24,179 bases of DNA, taken from the NCBI GenBank assembly GCA_003697085.1, contig RFFU01000140.1:1-24179 (forward strand), in the 5' to 3' direction. The translations under genes and the position numbers were made by a program. The notes beneath the pieces are model-generated. The model searched no databases and was not told the origin of the DNA. It saw nothing but the letters and a program-made list of their open reading frames with translations. Source of the stretch: Candidatus Hydrogenedentota bacterium. Its GTDB lineage: Bacteria; UBA8481; J006. Below, piece after piece: positions 14,004-22,122 of this stretch. The first letter of the stretch is position 1; each line of letters begins with the position of its first letter.

Positions 14004-16748
14004 ATGAAACGCTATCGAAAGACCTTGATGTTGCAGGAAAGCCCCCTCCCAATGCGAGCCAACCTGCGGGAACGGGAGCCGGAAATTCTGAAGCGATGGT
14101 CGGAACTGAAACTTTACCACCGCATTCTGGAGCGACGCCGGGAGGCGCCGCTCTTCCTTCTTCACGACGGCCCCCCCTACGCCAACGGACGCCTCCATAT
14201 GGGCCACGCGCTCAACAAATCCCTCAAGGATTTCGTGGTTCGCTATAAGGCCATGGCCGGCTTTCGCACTCCTTTCGTCCCCGGTTGGGATTGCCACGGA
14301 CTGCCGATTGAACTCAACGTCCTCAAGGAACTCGGCTCCGACGCCGACCGGCTCGATCAACGCGCAATTCGCACCCGATGCCGCGCCTTCGCACGGAAAT
14401 ACATCGAGATTCAGAAAGAGGGTTTCCGGAGATTGGGATGCATCGGACTTTGGGAAAATCCCTATCTGACCCTGGACGAAGGCTTTGAGGCGAGAATTCT
14501 GGAAGCCTTCGCGGAATTGTCGCGGAAAAAGATCATCTACCGGGGAAAGAAACCGATTCATTGGTGTCCCGAGTGCCGGACCGCGCTGGCAGCTTCCACG
14601 GCGGAGGCGGAATATGCCGACCACACCTCACCTTCCATCACCGTCGCGTTTCCGCCGGTCGAAGAATCTGCGCCCGCGATTGTGATCTGGACGACGACAC
14701 CGTGGACACTTCCGGCCAACGTCGCGGTGGCGGTCCGCGCCGATCTGGAATATGTCGTACTGCGCGTTGGAGAACGCCGCTACATTTTGGCCGAGCCGCT
14801 CCTTCTGCCGACGGTTGCGGAATGCGGCTGGACGGATTACTCGATCGAGGAACATCGATCCGGCGAATCCCTTGAAGGCCAAACTTTTCGCCATCCGTTT
14901 CTCGACCGAACCGTTCCGGTCATTCTCGGTGATTTCGTCACCACCGATCAGGGAACGGGCGTCGTTCACATCGCTCCGGGCCACGGGCAGGAAGACTACG
15001 AGGTCGGGCTGAAGTACGATCTCCCGATCCTCTCGCCCGTCGATGAGAAGGGGTGCTTCACTCGCGAGGCGGGGGTCTTCCCGGGGACGAACGTCTTCGA
15101 GGCCAACGAAATGGTCATCGAACTTCTTCGGGAAAAAGGCGCGTTGCTGGCCGTGAACGAGATTCAACATCAGTATCCCCACTGCTGGCGCTGTAAGGGA
15201 CCGATCATCTTCCGCGCGACGGCGCAATGGTTCCTTTCCGTCGATCGAGCCCTCGAGGACGGCCGTTCCCTCCGCGCTCTCGCCCTCCAAAAAGCCCCCG
15301 CCGTCCGTTGGATTCCGGATTGGGGGCGCGACCGATTCCTCGGCACCGTCCGCGACCGCCCCGACTGGTGTCTCTCCCGCCAGCGCGCCTGGGGCGTACC
15401 AATTCCGGCCGTCGTATGCCCCTCCTGCGGTTACGGCGCCGTCACGGAAGAGGTGCTTCGTTCCGCGCTGAACTCAGCGCGGGAAGGCCGCCTCGACGAC
15501 TGGTTTGAACAAGACCTCTCGGGAGACAACTGCCCGCAGTGCGGAGAACCTCTTCACTACGAAAAGGATATTCTCGATGTTTGGTTCGATTCCGGGGTTT
15601 CGTGGTACGCGACCGATATGATCGGGGGTGGAACGCGGAAGGAGAAGATGCCGCAACGAGCCGATCTCTATCTCGAAGGCTCGGATCAACATCGCGGCTG
15701 GTTCCAATCCTCGCTTTGGCCCGCGCTGGCCTTGACGGGAGAGCCCCCGTACCGTGCGGTGCTGACACACGGCTTTATGCTCGACGGCGAAGGCCGCGCG
15801 ATGCACAAATCCGCCGGGAACGTCATCTCTCCCGATGAGATCCTCGAAAAGTATGGCGCCGACATCATTCGCCTCTGGGTCGCCTCGGAAAATTTCCGAG
15901 AGGATGTCCGTCTCTCCTATTCCATCCTCGATCAGGTCGCCGACACCTACCGCAAAATTCGTAACACATACCGATTCCTTGCCGGAAATATCCTCGACCT
16001 CGATCCCGCGTACGATCCCGATCCCGAGACTCTCGAACCGCTCGATCTCTGGACTCTCGCTCGACTGGAACAATACCGCGAGCGGGTCACCAAGGCCTTC
16101 GATGCCTACGAATTCCACAACGTCTATCGCGCCACGCTCGAACTCTGCACCAACGACCTCTCATCCTTTTACCTCGATATCGTCAAGGACCGCCTCTATT
16201 GCGAACCGGCGGATTCTCCGAGCCGGAGAGCGGCTCAGAGCGTCTGCCGCACGGCCCTCTCCATCACACTCCGTTGCATGGCTCCCATCCTCTGCTATAC
16301 CACGGATGAGGTCTGGGCCCTTTCGAATCTCCTGCCCGACCCGCAATCGGTGCCGTCGGTGCATCTCGCGGACTGGCCCGAGCCTCTTCCGATCGACCGC
16401 GGGATTCTGGAAGAGATGGAGCCGTACCTTGCCGCGCGCCGCGCGATCCTGAAGGAGATCGAGGAAGCCCGAAGCAAAGGAACGATCCGTTCCAGTCAGA
16501 TGGCGCGCGTGACGGCTCGAGTCGAGGCTCTGGCGGAGTGCAGAACGCCTCTCGACCTCGCCCTTCTCCGTGACATCTGCCAGGTCGCCGAAATTGTTCC
16601 CGGAGACTCATTGACGGTGGAACCCACCCCGCTGCCGAAGTGTCCCCGGTGCTGGCGGCACCGCGAACCCGCGTCTTCGGGGCTCTGCCCCCGCTGCGAA
16701 ACCGTTGTGCGCGAGGTTGCGCCGGAACTTCTCTCCTCCGACGCCTGA
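14004..16748 (+). CDS. ileS: Isoleucyl-tRNA synthetase
   Basis: This 914-residue class I synthetase charges tRNA-Ile in the cytoplasm. The HIGH motif is HMGH (65-68, in PPYANGRLHMGHA). The editing domain carries TTPWTLPANVAVAV and GTGVVHIAPGHG. The second signature is AMHKS (599-603) in place of KMSKS. A C-terminal zinc finger has Cys 880, 883, 895 and 898, typical of the bacterial type with a mupirocin-sensitive architecture, although drug response cannot be read from this. I chose ATG 14004. GGAGG at 13983-13987 is rather far (16 nt), but the earlier in-frame starts would place the leader hairpin inside the protein and extend beyond the family N-terminus. ileS leads a tight plus-strand group with lspA 5 bp downstream. 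Confidence 0.96.
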   Translation: MKRYRKTLMLQESPLPMRANLREREPEILKRWSELKLYHRILERRREAPLFLLHDGPPYANGRLHMGHALNKSLKDFVVRYKAMAGFRTPFVPGWDCHGLPIELNVLKELGSDADRLDQRAIRTRCRAFARKYIEIQKEGFRRLGCIGLWENPYLTLDEGFEARILEAFAELSRKKIIYRGKKPIHWCPECRTALAASTAEAEYADHTSPSITVAFPPVEESAPAIVIWTTTPWTLPANVAVAVRADLEYVVLRVGERRYILAEPLLLPTVAECGWTDYSIEEHRSGESLEGQTFRHPFLDRTVPVILGDFVTTDQGTGVVHIAPGHGQEDYEVGLKYDLPILSPVDEKGCFTREAGVFPGTNVFEANEMVIELLREKGALLAVNEIQHQYPHCWRCKGPIIFRATAQWFLSVDRALEDGRSLRALALQKAPAVRWIPDWGRDRFLGTVRDRPDWCLSRQRAWGVPIPAVVCPSCGYGAVTEEVLRSALNSAREGRLDDWFEQDLSGDNCPQCGEPLHYEKDILDVWFDSGVSWYATDMIGGGTRKEKMPQRADLYLEGSDQHRGWFQSSLWPALALTGEPPYRAVLTHGFMLDGEGRAMHKSAGNVISPDEILEKYGADIIRLWVASENFREDVRLSYSILDQVADTYRKIRNTYRFLAGNILDLDPAYDPDPETLEPLDLWTLARLEQYRERVTKAFDAYEFHNVYRATLELCTNDLSSFYLDIVKDRLYCEPADSPSRRAAQSVCRTALSITLRCMAPILCYTTDEVWALSNLLPDPQSVPSVHLADWPEPLPIDRGILEEMEPYLAARRAILKEIEEARSKGTIRSSQMARVTARVEALAECRTPLDLALLRDICQVAEIVPGDSLTVEPTPLPKCPRCWRHREPASSGLCPRCETVVREVAPELLSSDA

Positions 16749-16753
16749 TCCCG

Positions 16754-17419
16754 ATGGCCGATGAATCGCTGAAGAAGAATTTTTCCGGACCGCTCCTCTT
16801 CACTTGGCTGATGGTGCCGCTGCTCGTTTTGCTCGACCAATACGCCAAAAACACCGTCTTGAAGACCTTCTACCTCTGGGAATCGATCCGCGTGGTGGGA
16901 AACCTCTTTCGCCTCACCCGCGTCCACAACTCCGGCGCCGCGTTCGGAATCCTTCCCGACATGGGACATATGTTTTATGCCTTAACTATCATCGCGATCG
17001 TCGCCGTGACGCTCCATAAGATCCTCACATCCGAACGCTCCCTTTTGTACCACACCGGCCTCGGCTTGATTCTCTCGGGAGCCATCGGAAACCTCATCGA
17101 CCGCGTCCGCTTCGGATATGTCATCGATTTTCTCGACTTCGGCATCGGCCGAACACGTTGGCCGGCCTTCAATATCGCCGACTCCTGCATCACGACCGGC
17201 GTGTTTCTCATTCTTCTCACAGCCTTCCTCTCCCCTTCCCGTACCTCCCTCTCGTCCGGCTCCCCCGACAACTGCTCGGAGCCGTCCCGTTCCTCTCCTG
17301 CGAAAGATACCGATTCCGAGAGTCCTTCGAAGGCCCAGACACCGCGGAATCCTTCCGCGAACTCTTCCGTTCCTCCCCGAGGACCTCTCCTTCGGGCCGG
17401 CAGGCGGGGAAGGGCCTGA
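16754..17419 (+). CDS. lspA: Lipoprotein signal peptidase (signal peptidase II)
   Basis: This 221-residue inner-membrane aspartyl protease removes signal peptides from prolipoproteins after Lgt has acted. It has four membrane segments and the family motifs: NSGAAFG at 59-65, GNLIDR at 112-117, and the presumed catalytic aspartates 125 (YVIDF) and 143 (FNIADS). ATG 16754 begins 5 bp after the ileS stop. The enzyme is normally about 160-170 residues. Here about 60 extra residues, rich in Ser, Pro and Asp/Lys and probably disordered, follow the last membrane segment. The frame is open through this tail to TGA 17417-17419, two bases before lgt, so it appears to be genuinely translated. Confidence 0.95.
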   Translation: MADESLKKNFSGPLLFTWLMVPLLVLLDQYAKNTVLKTFYLWESIRVVGNLFRLTRVHNSGAAFGILPDMGHMFYALTIIAIVAVTLHKILTSERSLLYHTGLGLILSGAIGNLIDRVRFGYVIDFLDFGIGRTRWPAFNIADSCITTGVFLILLTAFLSPSRTSLSSGSPDNCSEPSRSSPAKDTDSESPSKAQTPRNPSANSSVPPRGPLLRAGRRGRA

Positions 17420-17421
17420 GG

Positions 17422-18183
17422 ATGTATCCGATTCTCTTTTCGATCGGCGGATTTCCCATCCACACCTACGGCGTTCTCGTCGCCCTCGGGTTCGCCGTCG
17501 GACTCGCCACCGCCGTTTCGCTCGGGCGGCGCGAGGGGATCGATGCCGACACGATCGGAGACCTCGCGCTCGTGGCCCTTCTCTCCGGGCTCGTCGGAGG
17601 CCGGCTCCTCTATGTCATCGTCGAATGGGATCAGTTTCGTGACCATCTCGCTTCGATCGTTCTTCGACGCGACGGCTTTGTCTTCTTCGGCGGCCTTCTG
17701 CTCGCCGCTCCCGCGGTCCTCTTCACCATCCGGCGGAAAAATTTGCCGCTTGGAAAAACCGCCGACGTCTTCGCACCGGCCATCGCTTTGGGCCACTCCA
17801 TCGGCCGGATCGGTTGCTTCTCCCAGGGCTGTTGCTTCGGCCGCCCCTTCAAATTTGGAATCCGCTTTCCCACCGATGCCCCCGCCAGCCTCGCCTACGG
17901 TCACGTACCCGTGCATCCCACCCAACTCTACGAGTCGATCTCGCTGCTCATCCTCTTCTTCTTCCTCCTCCGATACCACGGGAAAAGACGCTTCGAGGGA
18001 GAAACCTTCCTCGTTTACGCCGCTTCGTACAGCGTTATTCGCTTCATCATCGAGTTTTTCCGCGGTGACGACCGCGGTTTCTTCCTCGGCCCCATCTCCA
18101 TCTCCCAGATCATCTCGTCCCTTCTCTTCGCCGCAGCGATCGTTCTGATTTTTCGATGCCGGAAACGCGCGTCTTCGTCGTAA
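17422..18183 (+). CDS. lgt: Prolipoprotein diacylglyceryl transferase
   Basis: This 253-residue inner-membrane enzyme transfers diacylglycerol from phosphatidylglycerol to the lipobox cysteine, the first step of lipoprotein maturation. The Lgt signature lies in GHSIGRIGCFSQGCCFG (124-140), with His 125 and the essential Arg 129. It is the Cys-rich variant rather than the enterobacterial NFINGE form. VHPTQLYE and IIEFFRGDDR near the C-terminus are also family motifs. About seven membrane segments are visible. ATG 17422 follows the lspA stop by 2 bp, so the two steps of lipoprotein processing are cotranscribed. Its last 28 bp overlap the start of the pseudouridine synthase gene. Confidence 0.96.
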   Translation: MYPILFSIGGFPIHTYGVLVALGFAVGLATAVSLGRREGIDADTIGDLALVALLSGLVGGRLLYVIVEWDQFRDHLASIVLRRDGFVFFGGLLLAAPAVLFTIRRKNLPLGKTADVFAPAIALGHSIGRIGCFSQGCCFGRPFKFGIRFPTDAPASLAYGHVPVHPTQLYESISLLILFFFLLRYHGKRRFEGETFLVYAASYSVIRFIIEFFRGDDRGFFLGPISISQIISSLLFAAAIVLIFRCRKRASSS

Positions 18184-19106
18184 CGGCTGCCGAAGAACGC
18201 CTCCGGCTCGATAAGGTCCTTGCGGCGCGTTTCCCGGAAATATCGCGTAACGTCCTCGCTCGCCTCGCCCGCGACGGCCGCGTCCTCGTCCAGGGCTCGC
18301 CCCGGACCAAGGCCTTTCCTCTCCGGGAAGGGATGGAAGTTCGCGTTACGTTTCCCGATCCCGATCCCGCCGAAGGATACATCGTTCCCGAGAAACTGCC
18401 GCTGAAGGTACTCCACGAGGATGATCATATCGCGGTCATCGACAAACCGGCGGGCCTCTGTGTTCACCCCGCGCCGGGCCACCCGCGTGGAACCCTCGTC
18501 AACGCCCTCCTTCACCGCTATCCGTGCATCGCCGGCGTCGGATCCCTCAAGCGCCCCGGCATCGTTCACCGGCTCGACAAGGATACCTCCGGACTCCTCG
18601 TCGTCGCTCTCTCGCCTCCCGCCTATCTCCGCCTCGTCTCAACCATCAAGAATCGAAACTTCACCCGGGCGTATCTCCTCGTGGTTCGCGGGGTGCCTCG
18701 ACCCAGGCGGGGCCGGATCGAGATGCCGATCACACGCGACCCGCTCTATCGAAAACGTTTCACCGTTGCAATCGGTCGCAACGCCCGCCTTCCCTCCAAA
18801 CCGGCTGTGACGCGTTACCGGGTCTTGAAGGAGTACGGAACGACCGCGCTGGTCCGCGCTGAACTCGAAACCGGACGCACTCATCAAATCCGCGTCCATA
18901 TGAAAGCCTTCGGACATCCGCTCGTCGGTGATTCATTATACGGACGCGGCAACAAGGAATTTCCCATCTCCCGCCAAGCACTCCACGCCACCTATCTCGC
19001 CATTCGCCATCCCATCACCGGCGCGCTCCTTTCCTTCGAATCTCCTCCACCACCCGACTTTCAGCAACTTCTCGAATACCTCGAGAAGACCCGCCACGGT
19101 ATGTGA
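18156..19106 (+). CDS. Pseudouridine synthase, RluD/RluC family (23S rRNA)
   Basis: This 316-residue protein has an N-terminal S4 RNA-binding domain (about 15-65) and a catalytic domain with the family signature HRLDKDTSGLL. Asp 141 is the presumed nucleophile. The later GRTHQIRVHMKAFGHP block completes the RluA-type fold. The enzyme isomerises uridine in 23S rRNA. Closest by architecture to RluD or RluC, but the target positions cannot be set from sequence, so no symbol is given. ATG 18156 lies inside the end of lgt (28-bp overlap) and no other start fits the S4 domain better. The gene ends the plus-strand group, and a purine-rich tract begins directly at the stop codon. Confidence 0.93.
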   Translation: MPETRVFVVTAAEERLRLDKVLAARFPEISRNVLARLARDGRVLVQGSPRTKAFPLREGMEVRVTFPDPDPAEGYIVPEKLPLKVLHEDDHIAVIDKPAGLCVHPAPGHPRGTLVNALLHRYPCIAGVGSLKRPGIVHRLDKDTSGLLVVALSPPAYLRLVSTIKNRNFTRAYLLVVRGVPRPRRGRIEMPITRDPLYRKRFTVAIGRNARLPSKPAVTRYRVLKEYGTTALVRAELETGRTHQIRVHMKAFGHPLVGDSLYGRGNKEFPISRQALHATYLAIRHPITGALLSFESPPPPDFQQLLEYLEKTRHGM

Positions 19107-19156
19107 GGAAAAGGGGGAAAAGGGAAAAGGGCGAAGGAGAAGGAGAAGGAGAAGGA
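19105..19156. repeat. Purine tract with four GAAGGA units
   Basis: AAGGGGGAAAAGGGAAAAGGG runs into four perfect GAAGGA units (19133-19156). It is close to the reverse complement of the pyrimidine tracts seen elsewhere and begins at the stop codon of the pseudouridine synthase gene. Confidence 0.6.
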
Positions 19157-19270
19157 AACGTAGGTTTTCAACGTGCGGAAGCGAACGAAGCGATGGAAAT
19201 CTCGTCCTCTCCCGTAGTCCAATTACCTTATTGCATAACGGGTGCTTAATCCCCACACTTTGAACATACC

Positions 19271-19296
19271 ATGGTCGGGCGTGCTCGCCCGACCAT
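19271..19296. repeat. Perfect inverted repeat ATGGTCGGGC-N6-GCCCGACCAT
   Basis: Two perfect 10-bp arms surround GTGCTC. The stem is GC-rich, but no T-tract follows on either strand, so a rho-independent terminator is unlikely. It resembles a REP-like extragenic palindrome. Confidence 0.7.
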
Positions 19297-19599
19297 GCGT
19301 CCGTCAGCCATCATCACGTCCCCTTTGTCCCCGCGGGCACGCCGGGGCCTTCACCGGCCGATTCCCGGAAGGGGCGAGAAGGATGCGGAATCCAGCGCGA
19401 ACCGGATGCACAGGCAACCCGCGCACGCGGACGGAAACGAGGAGAAGAGGAACAATCTCGAAGCCGTTTTCAGGGGCTCCGAAGGAAAAAGTTAATGCCT
19501 GTCACCATTACCCGCGTTTTTCATTCATCGACGTTGAACGGCGCTTTTGAACTCGCAAACGATAAGCGCGCCACGCCGAACGCACACTACATCTTCCAC

Positions 19600-19680
19600 T
19601 CCCTTTTGCCTTTTTCCTTTTGCCTTCTGACTTTTGCCTTTTGACTTTTGACTTTTGCCTTTTCCCCTTGCCTTTCTCTT
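19600..19680. repeat. CTTTTGC/CTTTTGA heptamer-like tract
   Basis: Seven-base units such as CTTTTGC and CTTTTGA (TGACTTTTGACTTTTGCC) repeat imperfectly for about 80 bp. It matches the tracts at 8685-8736, 10648-10700 and 21990-22041 in unit and base composition. Confidence 0.65.
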
Positions 19681-19708
19681 GTCCTTGCCCTTGCTCGAGC
19701 GATATAGT
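19679..19708 (+). promoter_or_regulatory. Possible promoter of the TlpA-like gene
   Basis: TTGTCC (19679-19684) and TATAGT (19703-19708) are 18 bp apart. The expected start of transcription is only a few bases before ATG 19721, and no ribosome site is seen, so the message may be leaderless. Confidence 0.4.
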
Positions 19709-19720
19709 ATTCCGCAACTT

Positions 19721-20416
19721 ATGGTTTCTCCTGTCTCGAAGCACGATGCGGCTCTCTTCAGTCTTGCCGTCCTCTTCGTCTCCCTTCCCCTGCTCTCCGG
19801 AGCCTGTGGTTCTTACACTCCGCCTCCCTCCACGGAGATACCAGCGTCTTTCTCGTCTCAAGACCTTCTCATCGACTCCTCCACCGCGGAGTTCACCGAC
19901 ACCGGAACCGCGAGGAACAATATGGCTCCCTCTGGCGTCCCTCCTATCGCAACGCTCTCTTCCTCAAAAGATGCTCCCCGTGTCGGTCGAATCGTTCGTT
20001 CCCGAAGCGCGGACATTTCACGTCTGATCTCGCAGTCCCGCGGCAAGGTGGTGCTTTTCCACATCTACGCCTCCTGGTGCGGTCCCTGCCGCTACGAATT
20101 TCCTTCCATCGTAAAACTCGAGCGAACCTTCCATTCGGCAGGCCTGCGTGTCATTGCTGTGTCTTTAGACGACCGCGAGGAGGACCTTGCCGCCTTCCTG
20201 AAGAAAAATCCGGCCGGATTCGACTCCCATTGGGTCTTTCTCGAATCCGATACCGCTGCGGCCGAATTCGGGTCGACCCTCGAGCGTTACTCGCTCGATT
20301 TCACCGGGGGAATTCCCTTTTCCGCCGTTTTCGACCGAAACGGCCGTCTCGTGACCCAGTGGACCGGAGCGCAGTCGGAGGAGACCTATCGGCAAATACT
20401 TCTCCCCCTCCTCTGA
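19721..20416 (+). CDS. TlpA/ResA-like thioredoxin lipoprotein
   Basis: This 231-residue protein has a signal sequence ending in the lipobox SGAC (Cys 29), a Ser/Thr/Pro-rich linker (about 30-85), and a thioredoxin domain from about 90 to the end. The active site is SWCGPC (Cys 120 and 123). The TlpA-type features IVRSRS-like strand, IYASWCGPCRYEFPS and the cis-Pro region GGIPFSAVFD are present. It should act in the periplasm as a thiol-disulfide reductant. Cytochrome c maturation and other roles are known for the family, but no cytochrome or biogenesis gene is nearby. The start ATG 19721 has no Shine-Dalgarno sequence. The following GT-C gene begins 23 bp after its stop, so they may be cotranscribed. 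Confidence 0.87.
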   Translation: MVSPVSKHDAALFSLAVLFVSLPLLSGACGSYTPPPSTEIPASFSSQDLLIDSSTAEFTDTGTARNNMAPSGVPPIATLSSSKDAPRVGRIVRSRSADISRLISQSRGKVVLFHIYASWCGPCRYEFPSIVKLERTFHSAGLRVIAVSLDDREEDLAAFLKKNPAGFDSHWVFLESDTAAAEFGSTLERYSLDFTGGIPFSAVFDRNGRLVTQWTGAQSEETYRQILLPLL

Positions 20417-20439
20417 TATCGCGAAATGAGGCGCGCTCG

Positions 20440-21738
20440 TTGACTTTCTCCCCCCGCTCCTTCGCCCGCCGCTTCCACGGCGGTATCATTCTCTTTCTTC
20501 TGCTCTTACTCTCGGCCGCCGTGAGAATGATCGGAATCGACACGCCGTTCCTCCGTCCCCACGAGGCCAACAATGCGATCTACTCCGTGGCGGCAAGGAA
20601 TCTTCTCCGGTACGGAGTCACCGGCTGTCGCTATTCCAACTTTCTCGGGACGCCCGGCGCACCTCCTCTTCCGCAGGACTACTACCGTAACCATTTCCCC
20701 ACGCTCTCGATCTTCGTTGCCGCCGCGATGCGTCTCGGCGGTATCGATGACGTTGCGCCTCGCCTGGTTGCGATCCTCTTCTCTCTTTTCGGCGTCGCTC
20801 TCATTTTCCTCGTCACCCTCCGAAGATTCTCCCTGATTCCGGCGTTGGCCGCGGGACTTGGCGCCGGGCTCGCACCCGGCGCCGTCCATTACGGGCGAAT
20901 CGCCAATTTCGAAGTGGTGATCCTTCCGTTCGGACTTCTCTACCTCGACCTTCTCTTCCGTCCCGACTCTTCCAACCCTCGAATTGCTTCGCGTCGCACG
21001 GCCTTGCTCCTCCTGCTTCCGGTCGTCGCAACCTCCATCGATCCGCCCGGTGCCCTTTTCCTCGCGGGCGCCGCGGTTTTTCACCGAAACCGCCGCGAAA
21101 TTCTTCCGGGATTCGTCGGAGCGTGCGCAATACTCGCGGGATTCGCGTTCGTCTATTCTTCAACCGATCCCGGCGCCCTTCACCAAATTCTCCATTCAAT
21201 CCAGATGCGCACCGGGATCGGGACGGCGGTTCTGCACTCCGCCGTCCCGACGATCCTCTTCCGGCATATTCCCGTTTTCTTCACTCCTTTGGCGGTCGCC
21301 ATAGCCCTCTTCGGAGCCGGCATCCTTCTTTCGAATCCGACCCTTCGCTCTCACCGACGCTTTTTCGGAGCGCTTTTCGTCTGGGGATTCTCCTATCTGC
21401 TCCTCTTTCCACAAGCGGCGCTCATTCACGAGTACTGGGTCTTCTACCTCCTTCCCGCAATCGCCTTCGGATGCGCAGCCTTCTTGACCACGCCTCGGCC
21501 GCGGGCACTCGTGGCCGCGGTCCTGGCCGCGTTTCTGGTCGAATCCCACCTTGTTTTCCACCGCTTCCACGACGGCCCGAAGGGCTCCTATACCGAGGAA
21601 TTCGCGATCGTCTCCGCCATTCGCTCTTCCCCCACCCGCTCGCCGCTCTACCGTTCTCCCTTCTCCCCCCGTACCCTTCACGTCCGCTGGTATACGGACG
21701 CACGTGTCGTGGAAAGGAAATCAAAAGGAGAGAATTAG
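20440..21738 (+). CDS. Integral membrane GT-C glycosyltransferase (PMT/ArnT-like)
   Basis: This 432-residue protein has about ten membrane segments. The first, at about residues 15-31, is followed by a loop with PHEANNAIY (His 41, Glu 42). The PMT/ArnT (GT39/GT83) superfamily places an acidic pair at this point, and here it appears as His-Glu. The later loop with QDYYRNHFP also fits lipid-linked sugar transferases. The best start is TTG 20440, with GAGG 8 nt upstream. The next Met, residue 30, lies after the first membrane segment and would remove it. The enzyme should transfer a sugar from a polyprenyl phosphate to an unknown acceptor on the periplasmic side. It belongs to the same broad class as the gene at 2426-3901 but is not a close copy. 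Confidence 0.8.
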   Translation: MTFSPRSFARRFHGGIILFLLLLLSAAVRMIGIDTPFLRPHEANNAIYSVAARNLLRYGVTGCRYSNFLGTPGAPPLPQDYYRNHFPTLSIFVAAAMRLGGIDDVAPRLVAILFSLFGVALIFLVTLRRFSLIPALAAGLGAGLAPGAVHYGRIANFEVVILPFGLLYLDLLFRPDSSNPRIASRRTALLLLLPVVATSIDPPGALFLAGAAVFHRNRREILPGFVGACAILAGFAFVYSSTDPGALHQILHSIQMRTGIGTAVLHSAVPTILFRHIPVFFTPLAVAIALFGAGILLSNPTLRSHRRFFGALFVWGFSYLLLFPQAALIHEYWVFYLLPAIAFGCAAFLTTPRPRALVAAVLAAFLVESHLVFHRFHDGPKGSYTEEFAIVSAIRSSPTRSPLYRSPFSPRTLHVRWYTDARVVERKSKGEN

Positions 21739-21933
21739 ACGGCGGGTTCTCCTTTCTGCGAGACGGCGAACGGAATCGTTCGCGGAAAAATGTCTCCGCT
21801 CTCCCTCCGCTGAGGAAAAGAATCGGCGTCTTTCGTATATTCCAAGCCGTCTTCGATGCCTCACCGTGCGGCCGCGCGCAGACAAGAGTGTCCGCACTCC
21901 ACCACCTCCGCGGCGAGATGCAAACTGGTCTCC

Positions 21934-21960
21934 TGCAGGCAGGATGTCTGCGCTCCCAGG
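21934..21960 (-). repeat. Copy of the GCAGGCA hairpin repeat, with a diverged neighbour at 21878-21900
   Basis: TGCAGGCAGGATGTCTGCG followed by CTCCCAGG matches the unit at 9401-9428 with three changes. The stem is slightly imperfect (GCAGGCA/TGTCTGC). About 35 bp before it, GCAGACAAGAGTGTCCGC then ACTCC is a more diverged copy. Confidence 0.65.
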
Positions 21961-21964
21961 ATCT

Positions 21965-22122
21965 GCCCCTTCTTGTCCTTGCCCCTACCCTTGCCCCCTT
22001 CCTTTTGCCTTTTGACTTCTGCCTTTTGACTTTTTCTTTTTCCGTGTCTTCCGTGGTCCCCCCTTCCCTTCCGTGCATTCCGTGTCTTCCGTGGTTTTAT
22101 CCTTCCGCGTGCTCCGTGGTCC
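21965..22122. repeat. CTTTTGC tract followed by TTCCGTG repeats
   Basis: The tract CCTTTTGCCTTTTGAC...GCCTTTTGAC (about 21999-22041) is followed by TTCCGTGTCTTCCGTGGTC (22040-22058), TTCCGTGCATTCCGTGTC...CGTGGT (22069-22095) and TTCCGCGTGCTCCGTGG (22103-22119). The order tract then TTCCGTG is the same as at 8685-8764. Confidence 0.65.

Larger units (their letters stand above)
19107..19720. other. Gene-free stretch with repeats and possible transposon remnants
   Basis: I find no supported gene in these 614 bp. The stretch has a purine-rich segment with four GAAGGA units (19133-19156), a 10-bp inverted repeat (19271-19296), a GTTAATGCCTGTCACCATTAC motif (19491-19511) and a pyrimidine tract (19600-19680) next to the promoter of the thioredoxin gene. 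Open frames over 19242-19550 show no recognisable protein. Confidence 0.65.

Noticed and set aside
19271-19296. The 10-bp stem as a rho-independent terminator of the ileS group
   Set aside because: No T-tract follows on either strand, and it lies 165 bp after the last gene.
19242-19550. Open frames in the spacer after the pseudouridine synthase gene, considered as a degenerate transposase
   Set aside because: All frames lack recognisable transposase motifs and the reverse strand is broken by stops soon after the GGTGACA motif.
21766-21783. Hairpin GCGAACG-GAAT-CGTTCGC as terminator of the second GT-C gene
   Set aside because: The stem is short and is followed by A residues, not T residues, on the plus strand.
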